Positions 53,040 to 63,798 of a stretch of DNA of 64,000 nt are shown here, piece after piece. The position numbers were made by a program, and so were the translations under genes. The stretch covers positions 62,001 through 126,000 of the forward strand of contig JBEBHH010000006.1 in NCBI GenBank assembly GCA_040080965.1. Reading direction: 5' to 3'. The notes under the pieces were generated by a model. That model saw only the letters and a program-made list of their open reading frames with translations. It ran no database searches and had not been told where the DNA came from. The stretch comes from SHZI01 sp040080965. GTDB taxonomy: Bacteria > Pseudomonadota > Gammaproteobacteria > Steroidobacterales > GCA-2729495. Position 1 is the first letter of the stretch. The number at the start of each line of letters is the position of its first letter.

Positions 53040-53792
53040 ATGACGAACGCATCTCCCCTGGCGGGCAAGTGGGCCCTGGTCACCGGCGCGGGCCGGCGGG
53101 TGGGTGCGGCCATCGCCCGCGCGCTGCACGGCCAGGGCGCCGGCGTCGCGATCCACTACCGGGGCTCCGCCGCCGACGCCACGGAACTCGCCCGCGAGCT
53201 GAACAGCGTCCGGCCCGGCTCGGCGCTGGCCATCCAGGCCGACCTCCACGACACCGGCAAGCTCGGCAACCTCGTCGAGGCCGTCGTCCGCCATGGCGGG
53301 CGGCTCGACGTGCTGGTGAACAACGCGTCCAGCTTCTACCCGACACCGCTCGCCGGGATCACCGAAGCGCAGTGGTCGGACCTGCTGGGCACCAATCTCA
53401 AGGCGCCGCTGTTCCTGGCCCAGGCCGCCCTGCCCCACCTGAAGGCGACGAAGGGCGTGATCGTCAACATCGTTGACATCCACGCCGTTCGCCCGTTGAA
53501 GGACCACACCATGTACGGGGCAGCGAAGGCCGGGCTCGCGTTCCTCACCCGCGCGCTGGCCAGAGACCTGGCGCCCGACATCCGCGTCAACGGCGTCGCG
53601 CCGGGCGCGATCCTGTGGCCCGAAGGCGGCGTTTCCGACCAGATGCGCGACGTGGTGCTGAAGCAGATACCGCTGAAGCGCGTCGGCGAGCCGGCGGACA
53701 TCGCGGGGTGCGTGCTCTACCTGGTGCGGGACGCCCACTACGTCACGGGGCAGATCGTCGCCGTGGACGGCGGCCGGAGCGTAGGCTGGTAA
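53040..53792 (+). CDS. folM: Pteridine reductase / dihydromonapterin reductase-type SDR
   Basis: A 250-residue short-chain dehydrogenase reducing pterins. TGAGRRVGAAIARAL carries the Arg typical of the NADPH-using pteridine reductases in place of the SDR GxxxGxG pattern. The catalytic region VDIHAVRPLKDHTMYGAAKAG has an Asp and the Tyr-x-x-x-Lys pair, as in PTR1. GRSVGW closes the protein. Folate genes folK and folB lie next to it in the opposite direction, supporting the pterin role. Confidence 0.88.
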   Translation: MTNASPLAGKWALVTGAGRRVGAAIARALHGQGAGVAIHYRGSAADATELARELNSVRPGSALAIQADLHDTGKLGNLVEAVVRHGGRLDVLVNNASSFYPTPLAGITEAQWSDLLGTNLKAPLFLAQAALPHLKATKGVIVNIVDIHAVRPLKDHTMYGAAKAGLAFLTRALARDLAPDIRVNGVAPGAILWPEGGVSDQMRDVVLKQIPLKRVGEPADIAGCVLYLVRDAHYVTGQIVAVDGGRSVGW

Positions 53793-53816
53793 GTTGCGAC
53801 GCGCCCGCCCGGGACG

Positions 53817-54329
53817 CTAGGGCGCCAGGTCGCCGACGCGTTCCAGCGGGTGGCGGGCCTGATCAAAACCGGACCACAGTTCCGCCATCGTCTGGCCCGT
53901 CACGGGATGCCGCAGCTCGGGCGCCAGTTCTGCCAGGGGTCCCAGCACGAACCCGTATTTCAGGATGTCCTCGCGGGGCACCCGAATCCCTTGCCCGGTC
54001 ATGACGGCATCGCCATACAGCAGGAGGTCCAGGTCCAGCGTCCGTGGCGCAAAGCGCTCGGTGCCGCGCACCCTTCCGGCCAGAACATGCAGCCGCTCGA
54101 GCTCCGCGGCGATCGCCAGGGGCGGCTCCGCCGTGCGGAAGCGCAGAACCAGATTTAGGAAATCGTCGCCGGAAAAGCCCACGGCCGGATTGCGATAGAC
54201 GCTGGAGATGCCGAGCGGGCCGAAGCGCCGTGCCAGTTCCCGGCACGCGAGGCGCAGGTTCTCCCCGGCAGCGACATTGCTTCCCGCGCTGATGTAGACA
54301 TCCACGGCCTCGGGCGGAACTGCCGCCAT
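53817..54329 (-). CDS. folK: 2-amino-4-hydroxy-6-hydroxymethyldihydropteridine pyrophosphokinase
   Basis: Transfers pyrophosphate from ATP to hydroxymethyl-dihydropterin in folate synthesis. 170 residues with VYISAGSNVAAGENL, VGFSGDDFLNLVLRF and RFAPRTLDLDLLLYGD (metal-binding Asp pair). The ATG overlaps the folB stop as TGATG, so folB-folK translation is coupled. Confidence 0.96.
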   Translation of the reverse strand: MAAVPPEAVDVYISAGSNVAAGENLRLACRELARRFGPLGISSVYRNPAVGFSGDDFLNLVLRFRTAEPPLAIAAELERLHVLAGRVRGTERFAPRTLDLDLLLYGDAVMTGQGIRVPREDILKYGFVLGPLAELAPELRHPVTGQTMAELWSGFDQARHPLERVGDLAP

Positions 54330-54685
54330 CAGGTTCTGGAGCCGCGCTCGATGGCCACGCCCACGTCCTTCGAGCCACGGATCGCCCAGGGCTTGTGCAC
54401 GGCGACCCGCACCCAGGGCACGCCGAACTCGGCGAGGATGATGGCCGCGATCTGCTCGGCCATGGTCTCGATGAGGTTGAAGCGCGAGTCCGCGACGAAC
54501 GCCTTGATACGGCGGGTCACGGCCTTGTAGTCGAGCGTGTCGCCGATCTGGTCGCTGCCGGCCGCGCGCCGGATGTCGGTCGCCATGTCGAGATCGATGC
54601 TGACCACCTGGGGCAGGCGCCGCTCCCATTCCCAGATGCCGACGATGGTGCGAATGCGGAGGTCCCGCAGAAAAATGGTGTCCAT
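54329..54685 (-). CDS. folB: Dihydroneopterin aldolase
   Basis: Cleaves dihydroneopterin to hydroxymethyl-dihydropterin. 118 residues: IFLRDLRIRTIVGIWEWER at the start, FNLIETMAEQIA with the catalytic Glu, and VAVHKPWAIRG with the catalytic Lys. The ATG directly follows the tsaD TGA without a gap; folK follows in coupled frame. The arrangement tsaD-folB-folK appears to be one transcript. Confidence 0.95.
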   Translation of the reverse strand: MDTIFLRDLRIRTIVGIWEWERRLPQVVSIDLDMATDIRRAAGSDQIGDTLDYKAVTRRIKAFVADSRFNLIETMAEQIAAIILAEFGVPWVRVAVHKPWAIRGSKDVGVAIERGSRT

Positions 54686-55717
54686 TCAGGGTCCCGTCAG
54701 ATCTTCCAGCGGCCAGCGGGGCCGCGCCTCCACCCGCACGCTCGAGTAGGCGTACGGCGCCAGCTCCAGCCGGCGGCAGCCGGTGTACGCGATCATGGCG
54801 CCGTTGTCGGTGCAGAATTCCGTGCGGGGATAATAGACAGTGCCCCCGATGCGTGACAGCTCGGCGCGCAGCTGCTCCCGGAGCGCCCGGTTGGCGCCGA
54901 CGCCGCCCGCCACCACGAGCTGCCGGTGGCCGGTGCTGTCGAGGGCACGAAGGGACTTGCCCACCAGCGTATCGACGATCGCCTGCTGGTAGTCGGCCGC
55001 CAGGTCGGCGCGGGTGTTCTCCGCCAGTGGCCCGGCACCCTCCAGCTCGCGCACCTTGAGCGCCAAAGCGGTCTTGAGCCCGCTGAAGCTGAAGTCCAGG
55101 CCCGGCGCCTTGAGCATCGGCCGGGGGAACCGGTACTGGCCGCTGCGGCCGCGCTCGGCAAGCCTGGCCAGCTCGGGGCCGCCCGGGTAGGGCAGGCCGA
55201 GCAGCTTGGCGCCCTTGTCGAAGGCCTCGCCGGCGGCATCGTCGAGGGTTTCCCCGAGGATGCGATAGCGGCCCAGGCCGGCAACCTCGACCAGGAGCGA
55301 GTGCCCCCCGGACACCAGGAGGGCCACGAAGGGGAAAACGGGCTGTTCCTCCTCCAGCAGGGCTGCCAGCAGGTGGGCCTCCATATGGTGGACGGGCACG
55401 GCCGGTATGCCCCACCCCATGGCCAGGCCGACCCCGACGGTGGCGCCGACCAGGAGCGCACCGACCAGCCCCGGACCGGCGGTATAGGCCACCCCGGCCA
55501 GGTCGGCCGGCACCACGCCGGCCCGCCGGAGGGCGGTATCGATGAGGGGCAGCAGCTTGCGGATATGGTCCCGGGACGCCAGTTCCGGGACCACCCCCCC
55601 GAAGGGGGCATGGGTGGCCACCTGGCTGTAAAGGCAATGGCTGCGCAGCCCCCGGGCCGTGTCGTACACGGCCGCGGCGGTTTCGTCGCAGCTGGTTTCG
55701 AGGCCCAGGACGATCAC
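54686..55717 (-). CDS. tsaD: tRNA N6-adenosine threonylcarbamoyltransferase
   Basis: Core enzyme of t6A37 tRNA modification. The 343 residues contain VLGLETSCDETAAAVYD, the metal-binding HHMEAHLLA, LLVSGGHSLLVEV and VVAGGVGANRALRE. The start is uncertain: the GTG at 55717 aligns with the family start, while a TTG at 55738 adds seven residues. A 12-bp direct repeat lies across these starts. It is divergent from rpsU, a conserved arrangement. Confidence 0.95.
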   Translation of the reverse strand: MIVLGLETSCDETAAAVYDTARGLRSHCLYSQVATHAPFGGVVPELASRDHIRKLLPLIDTALRRAGVVPADLAGVAYTAGPGLVGALLVGATVGVGLAMGWGIPAVPVHHMEAHLLAALLEEEQPVFPFVALLVSGGHSLLVEVAGLGRYRILGETLDDAAGEAFDKGAKLLGLPYPGGPELARLAERGRSGQYRFPRPMLKAPGLDFSFSGLKTALALKVRELEGAGPLAENTRADLAADYQQAIVDTLVGKSLRALDSTGHRQLVVAGGVGANRALREQLRAELSRIGGTVYYPRTEFCTDNGAMIAYTGCRRLELAPYAYSSVRVEARPRWPLEDLTGP

Positions 55718-55735
55718 TTTGGTACGATCACTTTG
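55710..55735. repeat. 12-bp direct repeat across the tsaD start region
   Basis: ACGATCACTTTG occurs at 55710-55721 and 55724-55735, a 14-base period. It covers the alternative tsaD starts and touches the rpsU -35 element. Confidence 0.8.
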
Positions 55736-55761
55736 CAAATGGCCCGCTGAGTGGCTATATT
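55733..55761 (+). promoter_or_regulatory. Promoter of the rpsU cluster
   Basis: TTGCAA (55733-55738) and TATATT (55756-55761) are separated by 17 bases, a good housekeeping promoter directing transcription to rpsU-yqeY-dnaG-rpoD. Confidence 0.7.
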
Positions 55762-55772
55762 TTCCGGCTCAT

Positions 55773-55796
55773 CCGGCCACCAGAGCCGGTTTTTTT
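55773..55796 (+). terminator. Terminator-like hairpin in the rpsU leader
   Basis: CCGGC (55773-55777) pairs with GCCGG (55785-55789) and is followed at once by seven T. It begins only a few bases after the predicted start of transcription and lies 72 bases before rpsU. An alternative pairing GGCTC/GAGCC overlaps it. It may act as an attenuator or limit read-through; the five-base-pair stem is short. Confidence 0.45.
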
Positions 55797-55867
55797 CGCC
55801 CGCCGGTCCAAACCACACCGATTGTGATGGTGCGGGCCAAAAGGCCACCAACCTAAGGACGAATACC

Positions 55868-56083
55868 TTGCCCGGCGTTCGAGTACGAGAAAACGAGCAT
55901 TTTGACGCCGCCCTCCGGCGTTTCAAGCGTGCCTGCGAAAAGGCTGGCGTCCTGACCGAACTCCGTCGTCGTGAGTTCTACGAAAAGCCGACGCAGGAGC
56001 GCAAGCGCAAGAAGGCCGCCGCCGTGAAACGGCAGCAGAAGCGCAGCGCCCGGGAAACCAACCGGCGCAAGCGCCTCTATTGA
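55868..56083 (+). CDS. rpsU: 30S ribosomal protein S21
   Basis: 71 residues, the normal S21 length: VRENEHFDAALRRFKRACEK, AGVLTELRRREFYEKP and a basic tail ending RRKRLY. The start is a TTG (55868-55870), well spaced from AAGGA in CTAAGGACG. No ATG or GTG in frame would give the family N-terminus (PGVRVREN). A rare start in an abundant ribosomal protein is notable. First gene of the rpsU-yqeY-dnaG-rpoD cluster. Confidence 0.96.
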   Translation: MPGVRVRENEHFDAALRRFKRACEKAGVLTELRRREFYEKPTQERKRKKAAAVKRQQKRSARETNRRKRLY

Positions 56084-56123
56084 TCAACGCTATTGATGCC
56101 AGCCCGTCGCCGGCAGACCTGAC

Positions 56124-56576
56124 ATGTCAGTCCTGAAGACCCGCATCCAGGACGATATGAAGGCCGCCATGCGCGCCGGCGAGAAGGAGCGGCTGGTTAC
56201 CATCCGCATGCTGCTGGCAGCCATCAAGCAGCGCGAGGTGGACGAGCGCACCGAGACCACCGACACCGCCGTCCTGCAGATCCTCGAGAAGCTCATCAAA
56301 CAGCGGCGGGAATCCGCCAGCCAGTTTGCCGCCGGCAACCGGCCGGACCTGGAGGCCAAGGAACTCGGCGAGATCGCCCTGCTCCAGGCCTACCTGCCTG
56401 CCGCACTGTCCCCGGCCGAGCTCGACGCCCTGATCCGTGACGTCATGGCCGCCACCGGGGCCAGCTCCATGAAGGACATGGGCAAGGTCATGGCGGCCCT
56501 GCGCGAAAAGGCGCAGGGCCGGGCCGACTTCGGTACCATCGGCGAGAGAGTCAAGGCGCTCCTCTCGGGGAAATGA
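56124..56576 (+). CDS. yqeY: GatB/YqeY domain protein
   Basis: 150 residues, all-helical, resembling the tail domain of the amidotransferase subunit GatB: LKTRIQDDMKAAMRAGEKER, TIRMLLAAIKQREVD, ALLQAYLPAALSPAEL and a C-terminal VMAALREKAQGRAD. It possibly binds tRNA; the function is not established. Its place between rpsU and dnaG is widely conserved. Confidence 0.93.
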   Translation: MSVLKTRIQDDMKAAMRAGEKERLVTIRMLLAAIKQREVDERTETTDTAVLQILEKLIKQRRESASQFAAGNRPDLEAKELGEIALLQAYLPAALSPAELDALIRDVMAATGASSMKDMGKVMAALREKAQGRADFGTIGERVKALLSGK

Positions 56577-56711
56577 AGCCCTAGCCCAGGGACTTGCCCA
56601 GGGGCCTCGCTTCGCGAGGGGTGCCCGAAGACCCCACTGCTGCGCCGGCCCCCGAAGAAAACCATCAGGGCCGTGACAACCAACCCGTTTTCAGGAGGCA
56701 GGCCCTCGCCC

Positions 56712-58541
56712 GTGAGTGGTCGCATTCCCCAGGATTTCATTGACGACCTGGTCCAGCGGGCGGACATCGTCGAGGTCGTGGGCTCGCGGGTGCCACTCAC
56801 CAAAGCCGGCCGCGAGTACAAGGCGCGCTGCCCGTTCCATTCCGAGAAGACCCCGTCGTTCTGGGTCAGCCCGCAGAAAGGCTTCTACCACTGCTTTGGC
56901 TGCGGGGCCCATGGCACGGCGCTCGGCTTCCTCATGGAATACGAGCGCCTCGAGTTCCCGGTGGCCGTCGAGGAGCTGGCGCGAAGCGTCGGCGTGGAAG
57001 TGCCGCGCACGGACACGGCTGAAAGGGTCTCCGTCGAGCCGCTCTACGCGATGCTCGACAAGGCGGCGCAGCTCTACCGACAGGCGCTGCGGGACCACGC
57101 GGCCCCGGTGGAATACCTGAAGCAGCGGGGCCTCGACGGTGAAACCGCCCGGGAATTCGGCATCGGCTACGCACCTCCGGCCTGGGACACCGTGCTGGCC
57201 GCCTTCAGTTCCAGCGAGGACGAACGTCAGCACCTGCTCGCCGCCGGACTCGTGATCCCGCGCGACACGGGCGGCTTCTACGACCGCTTTCGCGACCGCA
57301 TCATGTTTCCCATCCGCGATTCCCGCGGACGCACCATGGCCTTCGGCGGGCGCATCCTCGCCAGCGGCGAGCCCAAGTACCTGAATTCGCCGGAGACGGC
57401 CCTGTTCCACAAGGGCCGCGAGCTGTACGGCCTGTACGAAGCCCGCCGGGCGGAACGCAAGCTGGAGCGCCTGCTGGTGGTGGAAGGTTACATGGACGTG
57501 GTCATGCTGGCCGCCCACGGCATCCGCAATGCCGTCGGGACGCTGGGCACCGCGACCACCAGCGAGCACCTGCGGCGGATCTTCGGCGTGGTGTCCGAGG
57601 TGATCTTCTGCTTCGACGGCGACCGGGCCGGCCGGGATGCGGCCTGGCGGGCCCTGCAGGTGAGCCTGCCCGCGCTGCACGATGGCCGGCAGATCCGCTT
57701 CCTCCTGCTGCCCGAGGGCGAAGATCCCGACTCGCTGGTGCGCCGGGAAGGCGCCGAGGCCTTCGGGCAACGCCTGGCGAAGAGCATGCCGCTGTCCCAG
57801 TTCCTGCTCGACTCCCTGGGCGCCGACGTGGACCTCGGCAACCTGGACGGCAAGGCCCGGCTGGCGGCGCTCGCCAAGCCACTGCTGGCGCAGCTCCCGG
57901 AAGGCGTCTACCGGGAGCTGCTGACCACCGAACTGGCCCGGCGGGTGGGTCTGCCACGGGAACGTCTCGACGCCCTCCTCGGCAATCCGGCCAGCCCGGC
58001 CGCCGGCCCCGGGTCGGGCTTCGGCGCGGGCTTCGGGGCGCGTGCGCCGACAGGGCCCTCCGCCCGGGACCGGGCCGCCAGGAAACCCGGGCCAGGCCGG
58101 AATGTCCGGGGGTCCCTCAGCCGGCAGGCCATCGCGCTCCTGCTGCACTACCCGGCGGTAGCCCACGACGTACCCCTGCCGGACAACCTGGAGGCCTCGG
58201 GCCAGCGCGGCGTGGATCTCTTGCGGGAGTTGCACGCCCTCGCCCGCAGCCGGCCCGACATCTCCCCCCCGGTCCTGCTGGAGCGCTTCCGGGAGCGGCC
58301 GGAGCTGCCCCACCTGGCCCAGCTGCTCACCGAGGAACCCCTGGTGGGCGAGGAAGGCGCGGCGGCGGAGTTCCGGGGCTGCCTGGGGCGCCTGCTTTCG
58401 GCCGCAACGCAACAGGAACTGGCCACGCTGCTGCAGAAAGCAGGCCATGAGGGCCTTTCGGCGGCGGAACGGGAACGGCTGGCCACACTCCAACGAACTG
58501 TGGTGGCGGGAACCGCGGCGCGGAATGGTGCCGGAACCTGA
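56712..58541 (+). CDS. dnaG: DNA primase
   Basis: 609 residues. The zinc-binding domain (about 1-100) has CPFHSEKTPSFWVSP and YHCFGCG; the RNA polymerase domain has the TOPRIM motif VVEGYMDVVML and FDGDRAGRDAAW; the C-terminal helicase-binding domain follows a Gly/Ala/Pro-rich linker (about 428-475). The GTG at 56712 gives the standard MSGRIPQDFID; a GTG 13 codons upstream is less typical. AGGAGG lies upstream with long spacing. Confidence 0.97.
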   Translation: MSGRIPQDFIDDLVQRADIVEVVGSRVPLTKAGREYKARCPFHSEKTPSFWVSPQKGFYHCFGCGAHGTALGFLMEYERLEFPVAVEELARSVGVEVPRTDTAERVSVEPLYAMLDKAAQLYRQALRDHAAPVEYLKQRGLDGETAREFGIGYAPPAWDTVLAAFSSSEDERQHLLAAGLVIPRDTGGFYDRFRDRIMFPIRDSRGRTMAFGGRILASGEPKYLNSPETALFHKGRELYGLYEARRAERKLERLLVVEGYMDVVMLAAHGIRNAVGTLGTATTSEHLRRIFGVVSEVIFCFDGDRAGRDAAWRALQVSLPALHDGRQIRFLLLPEGEDPDSLVRREGAEAFGQRLAKSMPLSQFLLDSLGADVDLGNLDGKARLAALAKPLLAQLPEGVYRELLTTELARRVGLPRERLDALLGNPASPAAGPGSGFGAGFGARAPTGPSARDRAARKPGPGRNVRGSLSRQAIALLLHYPAVAHDVPLPDNLEASGQRGVDLLRELHALARSRPDISPPVLLERFRERPELPHLAQLLTEEPLVGEEGAAAEFRGCLGRLLSAATQQELATLLQKAGHEGLSAAERERLATLQRTVVAGTAARNGAGT

Positions 58542-58640
58542 AGTCCACGACCCAACGTGCCGATGACGACGTAACGAATGCCGACATCCCGGTCCCGCCG
58601 GGCGCCCGCATTCTCCTTGGGGAGGGTGTGAGGGGTCCTG

Positions 58641-58646
58641 TACAAT
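58641..58646 (+). promoter_or_regulatory. -10-like TACAAT upstream of rpoD
   Basis: TACAAT ends 37 bases before the rpoD GTG, in the 142-bp gap after dnaG. It could give rpoD its own transcript besides read-through from the rpsU promoter. The -35 is not clear. Confidence 0.4.
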
Positions 58647-58683
58647 GACCGGCTTTTATCCAGTTAACGCTGAGGGCTGACGA

Positions 58684-60530
<1,847 letters not shown>

Positions 60531-60534
<4 letters not shown>

Positions 60535-62111
60535 CCGGTAGGAGCGGCTTCAGCCGCGACCCCCTTCCCGCGAGAATCGAGTCCGCGAGTCTCGAGCGGG
60601 AAGGGGGTCGCGGCTGAAGCCGCTCCTACTGACGCCGCCGGCTGAGGAAAGAGTTCGTCGAGCGGCACCGAGCGGCCATTCCCCTGGACAATCCGGCAAT
60701 GCTCCCGCCGCAGCTGCCGCACTTCAGGCACGCCGCAGGAGTGGGCGATCACACTCACTTCCTTCTCCATGTTCTGCTGGTAGCGCATCACCCGGGCGGC
60801 CTTGTCGGCCGGCACCAGGCCACGCTGCAGGTGCGGATCGTGGGTCGTGATGCCGGTCGGGCAGGTGTTCTGGTTGCAGCGCAGGGCCTGGATACAGCCC
60901 AGGGCGAACATGAAGCCCCGCGCCGAGGTCACGAAATCGGCACCCATGCACAGGGCCCAGGCCACGTTGGCCGGCGTGGTGAGCTTGCCGCTGGCGATCA
61001 GGCGCACCCGATCCTTGAGCCCGTACTTGTGCAGGAGGTCCACGACCAGCGGCAGGCTTTCGCGGATCGGCAGCCCCACGTTGTCGATGAGCGCCATCGG
61101 CGCTGCGCCCGTGCCGCCGTCCCCGGAATCCAGCGTGATGAAGTCCGGCGCGTGCTGCAGGCCGCGGCGCTGGACCTCGCGGAACAATTCCTCCAGCCAG
61201 CCCGTGGAGCCAATCACCGTCTTGAAACCAACCGGCTTGCCCGTGATGCCGCGGACACGGTCCAGGAAATCCAGCAGCTCGCTCCCGTCGCGGATGTCGG
61301 TGTGCCGGTTCGGGCTCAGTGAGTCCTGGCCGGCGGGAATGCCACGGATCCCGGCAATCTCCGGCGTGACCTTCGCGGCGGGGAGGATGCCGCCCTTGCC
61401 GGGCTTGGCGCCCTGGCTCAGCTTGACCTCGATCATCTTCACCTGCGGGTGCAGCGCGAGCTCGCGGAGCCTGGACTCGTCGAGCCCCCCTGCGGCGTCC
61501 CGGACGCCGTACTTCGCGGTACCCATCTGGAAGACCACGTCGGCGCCACCCTCCAGGTGCCAGGGCGCCAGGCCGCCCTCGCCGGTGTTCAGCCAGCAAC
61601 CTGCCGCCTTCGCGCCGCGGGACAGGGCGATCACGGCGGGCTTCGAGATGGCGCCGAAGCTCATGGCGGAGATGTGGAAGAACCGGTCGGTGGTGTAGGG
61701 GTTGCGGCAGTACGGGCCGATGGTGACGGACGCGGTCGGCCGGTTTTCCTCGTCCAGTCCGGGAAACGGCGCGTTGACGAAGATCGCCGTGCCGGCGGGG
61801 CGAAGATCCCGGGTGGAGCCGAAGGCCACGGTGCTGTCCACGCCCTTTGCCGCGCGGTAGGCCCAGGCGCGCTCTGCCCGGTTGAAGGGCAGTTCCTCCC
61901 GGTCCATCGCAAAGAAGTACTGGCGAAAGAACTCGCCCATGGTCTCGAACGCGTACCGGAACCGCCCGACGACCGGGTAGTTGCGGCGAATCGCGTGGGT
62001 GGTCTGGGTGATGTCCACCACGTACATCACCGCCAGGCCGAGGGCCCCAAGGCCGAGCGCGATGACGAACAGCGCCGAGAAAATACCGAGAACGTCGGAA
62101 ACGATGTTCAT
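60531..62111 (-). CDS. FMN-binding glutamate synthase-like membrane protein
   Basis: 526 residues: an N-terminal transmembrane helix (about 10-32), then a GltS/FMN-dehydrogenase barrel (MSFGAISKPAVIALSRGA, EGGLAPWHLEGGADVVFQMG, KLSQGAKPGKGG, ITLDSGDGGTGAAP). From residue 406 comes a cysteine cluster CIQALRCNQNTCPTGIT, as in the [3Fe-4S] site of glutamate synthase. There is no glutaminase domain, so ammonia or another donor is used, or the reaction differs. The last 32 residues (495-526) are encoded by REP copy D. The stop shares CTAG with rpoD. Confidence 0.88.
60538..60629. repeat. REP-type palindrome, copy D (full, inside a coding region)
   Basis: A 92-bp element with arms starting GTAGGAGCGGCTTCAGCCGC on both strands, core GAGAATCGAGTCC then GCGAGTCTC in the copy A orientation, and inner stem CCCTTCCCGC/GCGGGAAGGG. 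It lies three bases after the rpoD stop. The minus-strand GltS-like frame reads through the whole element. Confidence 0.92.
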
Positions 62112-62184
62112 GGATGCACACCAACCCCAGTCAATGGTCCAGTGTCGGGCCGCGGCGGCCGGGCCGCTGCGATGCTCCGCACAA

Positions 62185-63138
62185 TCAGGACGTTAGCGCA
62201 AATGTGCACTCGAGGGGCAGGTGGTCCGAGCCGATAGCGGGCCCCGTTGCGACGCGCGTCACCTCCACCGGTCCGCCGGCGAGGCAGTGATCGATGGGAA
62301 TCCAGAGTGGCACCGGCCACGCAGGCCAGGTGAAGTGCAGGCCGAAGGGCTGCCGGCCGTCCCTGAGACGCGCGTCACGGAGCAGGTCCCTGAAGTACGG
62401 CGAATAGGGCGTGGTGTTGAAGTCGCCCGCGACGATCCGGGGCAGGGCAGGATCGGCGGCGGCAATTCGCGCCGCCAGCGTTCGCAGCTGGGTGTTCCGC
62501 TGCGCCGCCTGGGATCGGCTGGGCGGGGAAGCCAGGTGGACGGCGTAGACCTCGACGAGCCCGTCCGGCAGCTGCACCAGCAGTCGAAGGTGGGAACTCT
62601 GCTGGTCACCCAGGTCCAGGTCCTCGATGGCCCGGAACGGATGCTTCGAGAAAACCGCAATTCCCCAGGGGTTCCACCGGGGCCGGACCGCGAAGTAGGG
62701 ATAGGTGCGCTCCAGGGGACGCAGCTTCTCCCGCCAGCGCGGCGTGAACTCCGACAGGACGAGGATGTCGGCGGACTGCCGCTCGAGGTAGGCTCGCGCG
62801 GCCGCGGCGTCCTCCTGCCGGTAGAGGAGATTCGCGGCGATCAGGCGCACGGGAGTACGCGATGGCGTGGCGGCCACCGGTGCAGCGGCCAGGCGAGGCA
62901 CATAGGGCCCCACGCTCAGCGCATTGGGGATGGCCGCGACCAGGGCCACGAGCGCCCAGGGCCACTGGCGCACCGCCAGGCAAACGGCAGCGGCGAAGGA
63001 CTGCAGCACGAGGTACTGGACCGGGAAATGGGAGAACAGCTCCAGGAGCCAGTCCGCGCGTGCGCCGAGCGACGCGGCCGTGGCCAGTGTCGTGGCCATC
63101 ACCGTCAGGACCGCGAGGCGGGTGAGCAGGACTATCAT
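62185..63138 (-). CDS. Endonuclease/exonuclease/phosphatase family protein, YafD-like
   Basis: About 317 residues: an N-terminal membrane part with two to three hydrophobic segments (about 1-75), then an EEP domain. LIAANLLYRQ has the metal-binding Asn, VLSEFTPRW the Glu, VAGDFNTTPYSPYFRDLL the Asp-x-Asn, IPIDHCL the Asp-His and GSDHLPLECTF the terminal Ser-Asp-His. All catalytic positions are present. The substrate is unknown (nucleic acid, phospholipid or sugar phosphate). The start is either ATG 63138 or ATG 63147; both overlap the divergent gene start. Confidence 0.82.
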   Translation of the reverse strand: MIVLLTRLAVLTVMATTLATAASLGARADWLLELFSHFPVQYLVLQSFAAAVCLAVRQWPWALVALVAAIPNALSVGPYVPRLAAAPVAATPSRTPVRLIAANLLYRQEDAAAARAYLERQSADILVLSEFTPRWREKLRPLERTYPYFAVRPRWNPWGIAVFSKHPFRAIEDLDLGDQQSSHLRLLVQLPDGLVEVYAVHLASPPSRSQAAQRNTQLRTLAARIAAADPALPRIVAGDFNTTPYSPYFRDLLRDARLRDGRQPFGLHFTWPAWPVPLWIPIDHCLAGGPVEVTRVATGPAIGSDHLPLECTFALTS

Positions 63139-63145
63139 GGAGGAC

Positions 63146-63784
63146 ATGGATGAGATTGGAGTGCGCAGCCTACTCCGTCCTCCAGCGGGCCTCTGTGACC
63201 TGGCCCGCCGCTCGATCCTGCTTGCCCTCGCGGCCCTGCCGGCCGTGGCGTCCGCCGCGGGTCCCGGGGCCATTGCCGTGCAGGCCGTCGCGGACGCCAT
63301 TGGCGTTACGCCCGCCGCGGCACGCGTCGTCAGCTCGGAGGCCCGGGACTTCCCCGACGCGAGCCTCGGGTGTCCCCAGCCCGGCATGGCATACGCCCAG
63401 GTGATCACGCCTGGCCACCGCGTGATCGTCGAGGCGGACGGCCGCCGCTTCGACGTGCGGGTCGCCGGCAACGGCGGCCGCCTTTGTTACCTGCGCAAGC
63501 CAGCAACCGGGCCCGGAGGCACGGGCAGGCCGCGGGAATCCGGTGAAACGGCGCGGCAGGATCTCGCCCGGCGTCTCGCCTTGCCGCCGGAGGCGGTCAC
63601 GATCTCGGGGCTGCGCCGGCTGAATCCCGGCGAGACGCTGCCCGGCTGCGGCGAGGTCTGCGCCCCTGCCACCGCGGCGACTGCCTGCGGCGTGGGCGTG
63701 CGGCTCCGTGCCGGGGAGCGGGACTTCGACTACGTGGCGCTGGACACCGGGGTGCATCCCTGCCCCGATATCGCTCCCCGCTGA
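63146..63784 (+). CDS. Secreted hypothetical protein
   Basis: About 212 residues with a signal peptide (RRSILLALAALPAVASAAG). The mature part contains LGCPQPGMAYAQVITPGHRVIVEADGR, split here as LGCPQPGMAYAQV and GHRVIVEADG, then GRLCYLRKP. A second half has an alternating Cys pattern (PGCGEVCAPA and TACGVGV) and ends VHPCPDIAPR. I do not recognise a characterised family. The start is uncertain: ATG 63137, ATG 63146 or GTG 63161, all in frame. It is divergent from the EEP gene with overlapping starts. Confidence 0.68.
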   Translation: MDEIGVRSLLRPPAGLCDLARRSILLALAALPAVASAAGPGAIAVQAVADAIGVTPAAARVVSSEARDFPDASLGCPQPGMAYAQVITPGHRVIVEADGRRFDVRVAGNGGRLCYLRKPATGPGGTGRPRESGETARQDLARRLALPPEAVTISGLRRLNPGETLPGCGEVCAPATAATACGVGVRLRAGERDFDYVALDTGVHPCPDIAPR

Positions 63785-63798
63785 ACGTTGGCCGCTGA

